Shown here: positions 63,268-64,000 of the stretch, piece after piece
How positions within the stretch are numbered: position 1 is the stretch's first letter
Layout of the letters: every line of letters starts with the position of its first letter
Assembly (NCBI RefSeq): GCF_030915405.1
Contig: NZ_CP133262.1
Location: 930,001-994,000, forward strand
DNA from: Neobacillus nitrireducens
GTDB lineage: Bacteria > Bacillota > Bacilli > Bacillales > Cytobacillaceae
DNA length: 64,000 nucleotides
Direction: 5' to 3'
The notes under the pieces: model-generated
The model's input: only the letters and a program-made list of their open reading frames with translations
Database searches by the model: none
What the model was told of the DNA's origin: nothing
Made by a program: the position numbers and the translations under genes

Positions 63268-64000
63268 TTAGTCTTGATTAAGCATTGGCATTTTGATGCC
63301 CTTTTCTTTTGCTGTTTTAATCGCAAGCTCATAGCCTGCATCGGCATGACGGACAACACCCATGCCGGGGTCAGTTGTTAATACCCGTTCTAAACGTACT
63401 TCCGCATCCTTTGTACCATCTGCAACAATTACCATTCCCGAATGCTGCGAATAACCCATACCGACGCCGCCGCCGTGATGTAATGAAACCCAGCTCGCTC
63501 CGCCAACCGCATTAATCATCGCATTTAATATCGGCCAGTCGGAAACTGCATCGCTGCCGTCTCTCATTGCTTCTGTTTCTCGATTTGGTGATGCTACTGA
63601 ACCGGCATCTAAATGATCACGGCCAATAACGATTGGTGCCGATACTTCTCCCGAAGCTACCATATCATTGATAACTTTACCAAAACGGGCACGATCACCA
63701 TAGCCAAGCCAGCAAATCCGGGCAGGAAGGCCTTGGAAGCTGATTTTTTCTTGAGCCATTTTTACCCATTTGCAGAGATGTTCATCATCTTTGAATTCGC
63801 GAAGCAAGGCTTCATCAATTTTACGAATATCCTCAGGATCTCCTGAAAGTGCTGCCCAGCGGAAAGGACCTTTTCCTTCGCAGAATAATGGACGGATATA
63901 GGCGGGAACAAAACCTGGGAAATCAAATGCATTTTCTACACCTTGATCCTTCGCTACTTGACGAATGTTGTTCCCGTAATCAAAAGTGACCGCACCTTTT
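63268..64000 (-). CDS. hutU: Urocanate hydratase, partial (N-terminus beyond right edge)
   Basis: The frame is open from the stop at 63268 through the right end, covering about the C-terminal 244 residues. [60 protein letters not shown] and [13 protein letters not shown] are hallmark urocanase blocks around the NAD site and its conserved cysteine region. It hydrates urocanate, the second step of the Hut pathway. hutI follows 21 bases later. hutH and hutP, if present, lie outside. Confidence 0.95.
   Translation of the reverse strand, partial: KGAVTFDYGNNIRQVAKDQGVENAFDFPGFVPAYIRPLFCEGKGPFRWAALSGDPEDIRKIDEALLREFKDDEHLCKWVKMAQEKISFQGLPARICWLGYGDRARFGKVINDMVASGEVSAPIVIGRDHLDAGSVASPNRETEAMRDGSDAVSDWPILNAMINAVGGASWVSLHHGGGVGMGYSQHSGMVIVADGTKDAEVRLERVLTTDPGMGVVRHADAGYELAIKTAKEKGIKMPMLNQD

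Noticed and set aside
1-64000. CRISPR arrays, tRNA or rRNA genes
   Set aside because: No spaced direct repeats and no recognisable tRNA or rRNA sequence were seen; a dedicated scan was not possible.

Overview
The window is a low-GC chromosomal segment of an endospore-forming Bacillaceae bacterium (Bacillus or Neobacillus-like; the genus is inferred). Supporting features are Bacillus-type queCDE, hut and thi operons, a spore-type transglutaminase (Tgl), a YhcN/YlaJ-type lipoprotein, a YkoS/YkoT-like pair, strong AGGAGG ribosome-binding sites, a CIRCE element, cre-like sites and three riboswitches. No rRNA, tRNA or CRISPR array was seen. Most of it is ordinary chromosome, interrupted by two mobile elements.

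Layout. 1-3.2 kb: partial isochorismatase, TerC-family membrane protein, and queCDE (queuosine precursor synthesis) behind a preQ1-I riboswitch with a terminator. 3.3-7.8 kb: CoxG-like protein, phosphoglycerate dehydrogenase behind a ZTP riboswitch, threonine aldolase, and a MarR/methyltransferase pair. 8-10.4 kb: a stand-alone acyl carrier protein and htpG, the latter with a perfect CIRCE operator. 10.5-23.8 kb: cell-surface glycosylation genes (GtrA, GT2, YkoS-like), an amino-acid permease, an MBL hydrolase, a lipoprotein, a frameshifted SGNH hydrolase, an MFS transporter, a phosphoesterase, an acetyltransferase and small hypothetical genes. 24-27.6 kb: a Tn554-type tnpA-tnpB-tnpC unit with no visible cargo. 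27.7-35.2 kb: a frameshifted GNAT gene, small proteins, a DUF4440 remnant, a sigma factor/ClpP pair and a MATE pump. 35.27-37.12 kb: a group IIC intron directly behind a csp gene's terminator. 37.2-42 kb: csp, an MFS gene, a divergent MarR/DHA2-pump pair with two palindromic operators, and tgl.

42-49.6 kb is one leftward thiamine-salvage operon under a TPP riboswitch: thiM-thiD-thiE-thiW-ylmB-tenA-thiZ-thiX-thiY. It imports and recycles degraded pyrimidine and thiazole precursors, but ylmB carries an in-frame TGA at a conserved Trp codon. 49.6-53.5 kb is a dctSR two-component system with the dicarboxylate symporter it probably controls. 55-60.7 kb is a candidate sigma-54 alcohol-metabolism module. 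A Zn alcohol dehydrogenase has a textbook -24/-12 promoter, a long inverted repeat as possible enhancer and a cre-like site. Beside it, reading towards it, is an operon of Fe alcohol dehydrogenase, soluble histidine kinase and NtrC-type activator. 61-64 kb holds hutG, hutI and the C-terminal part of hutU (histidine degradation).

The strongest leads are the sigma-54 alcohol dehydrogenase module, the CIRCE site in front of htpG, a composite inverted repeat placed just after stop codons (built around GGTGTCAGGCACC), the ZTP riboswitch on serA, and several genes disrupted by single-base events (ylmB, SGNH hydrolase, GNAT). The single-base events could be real decay or sequencing error.
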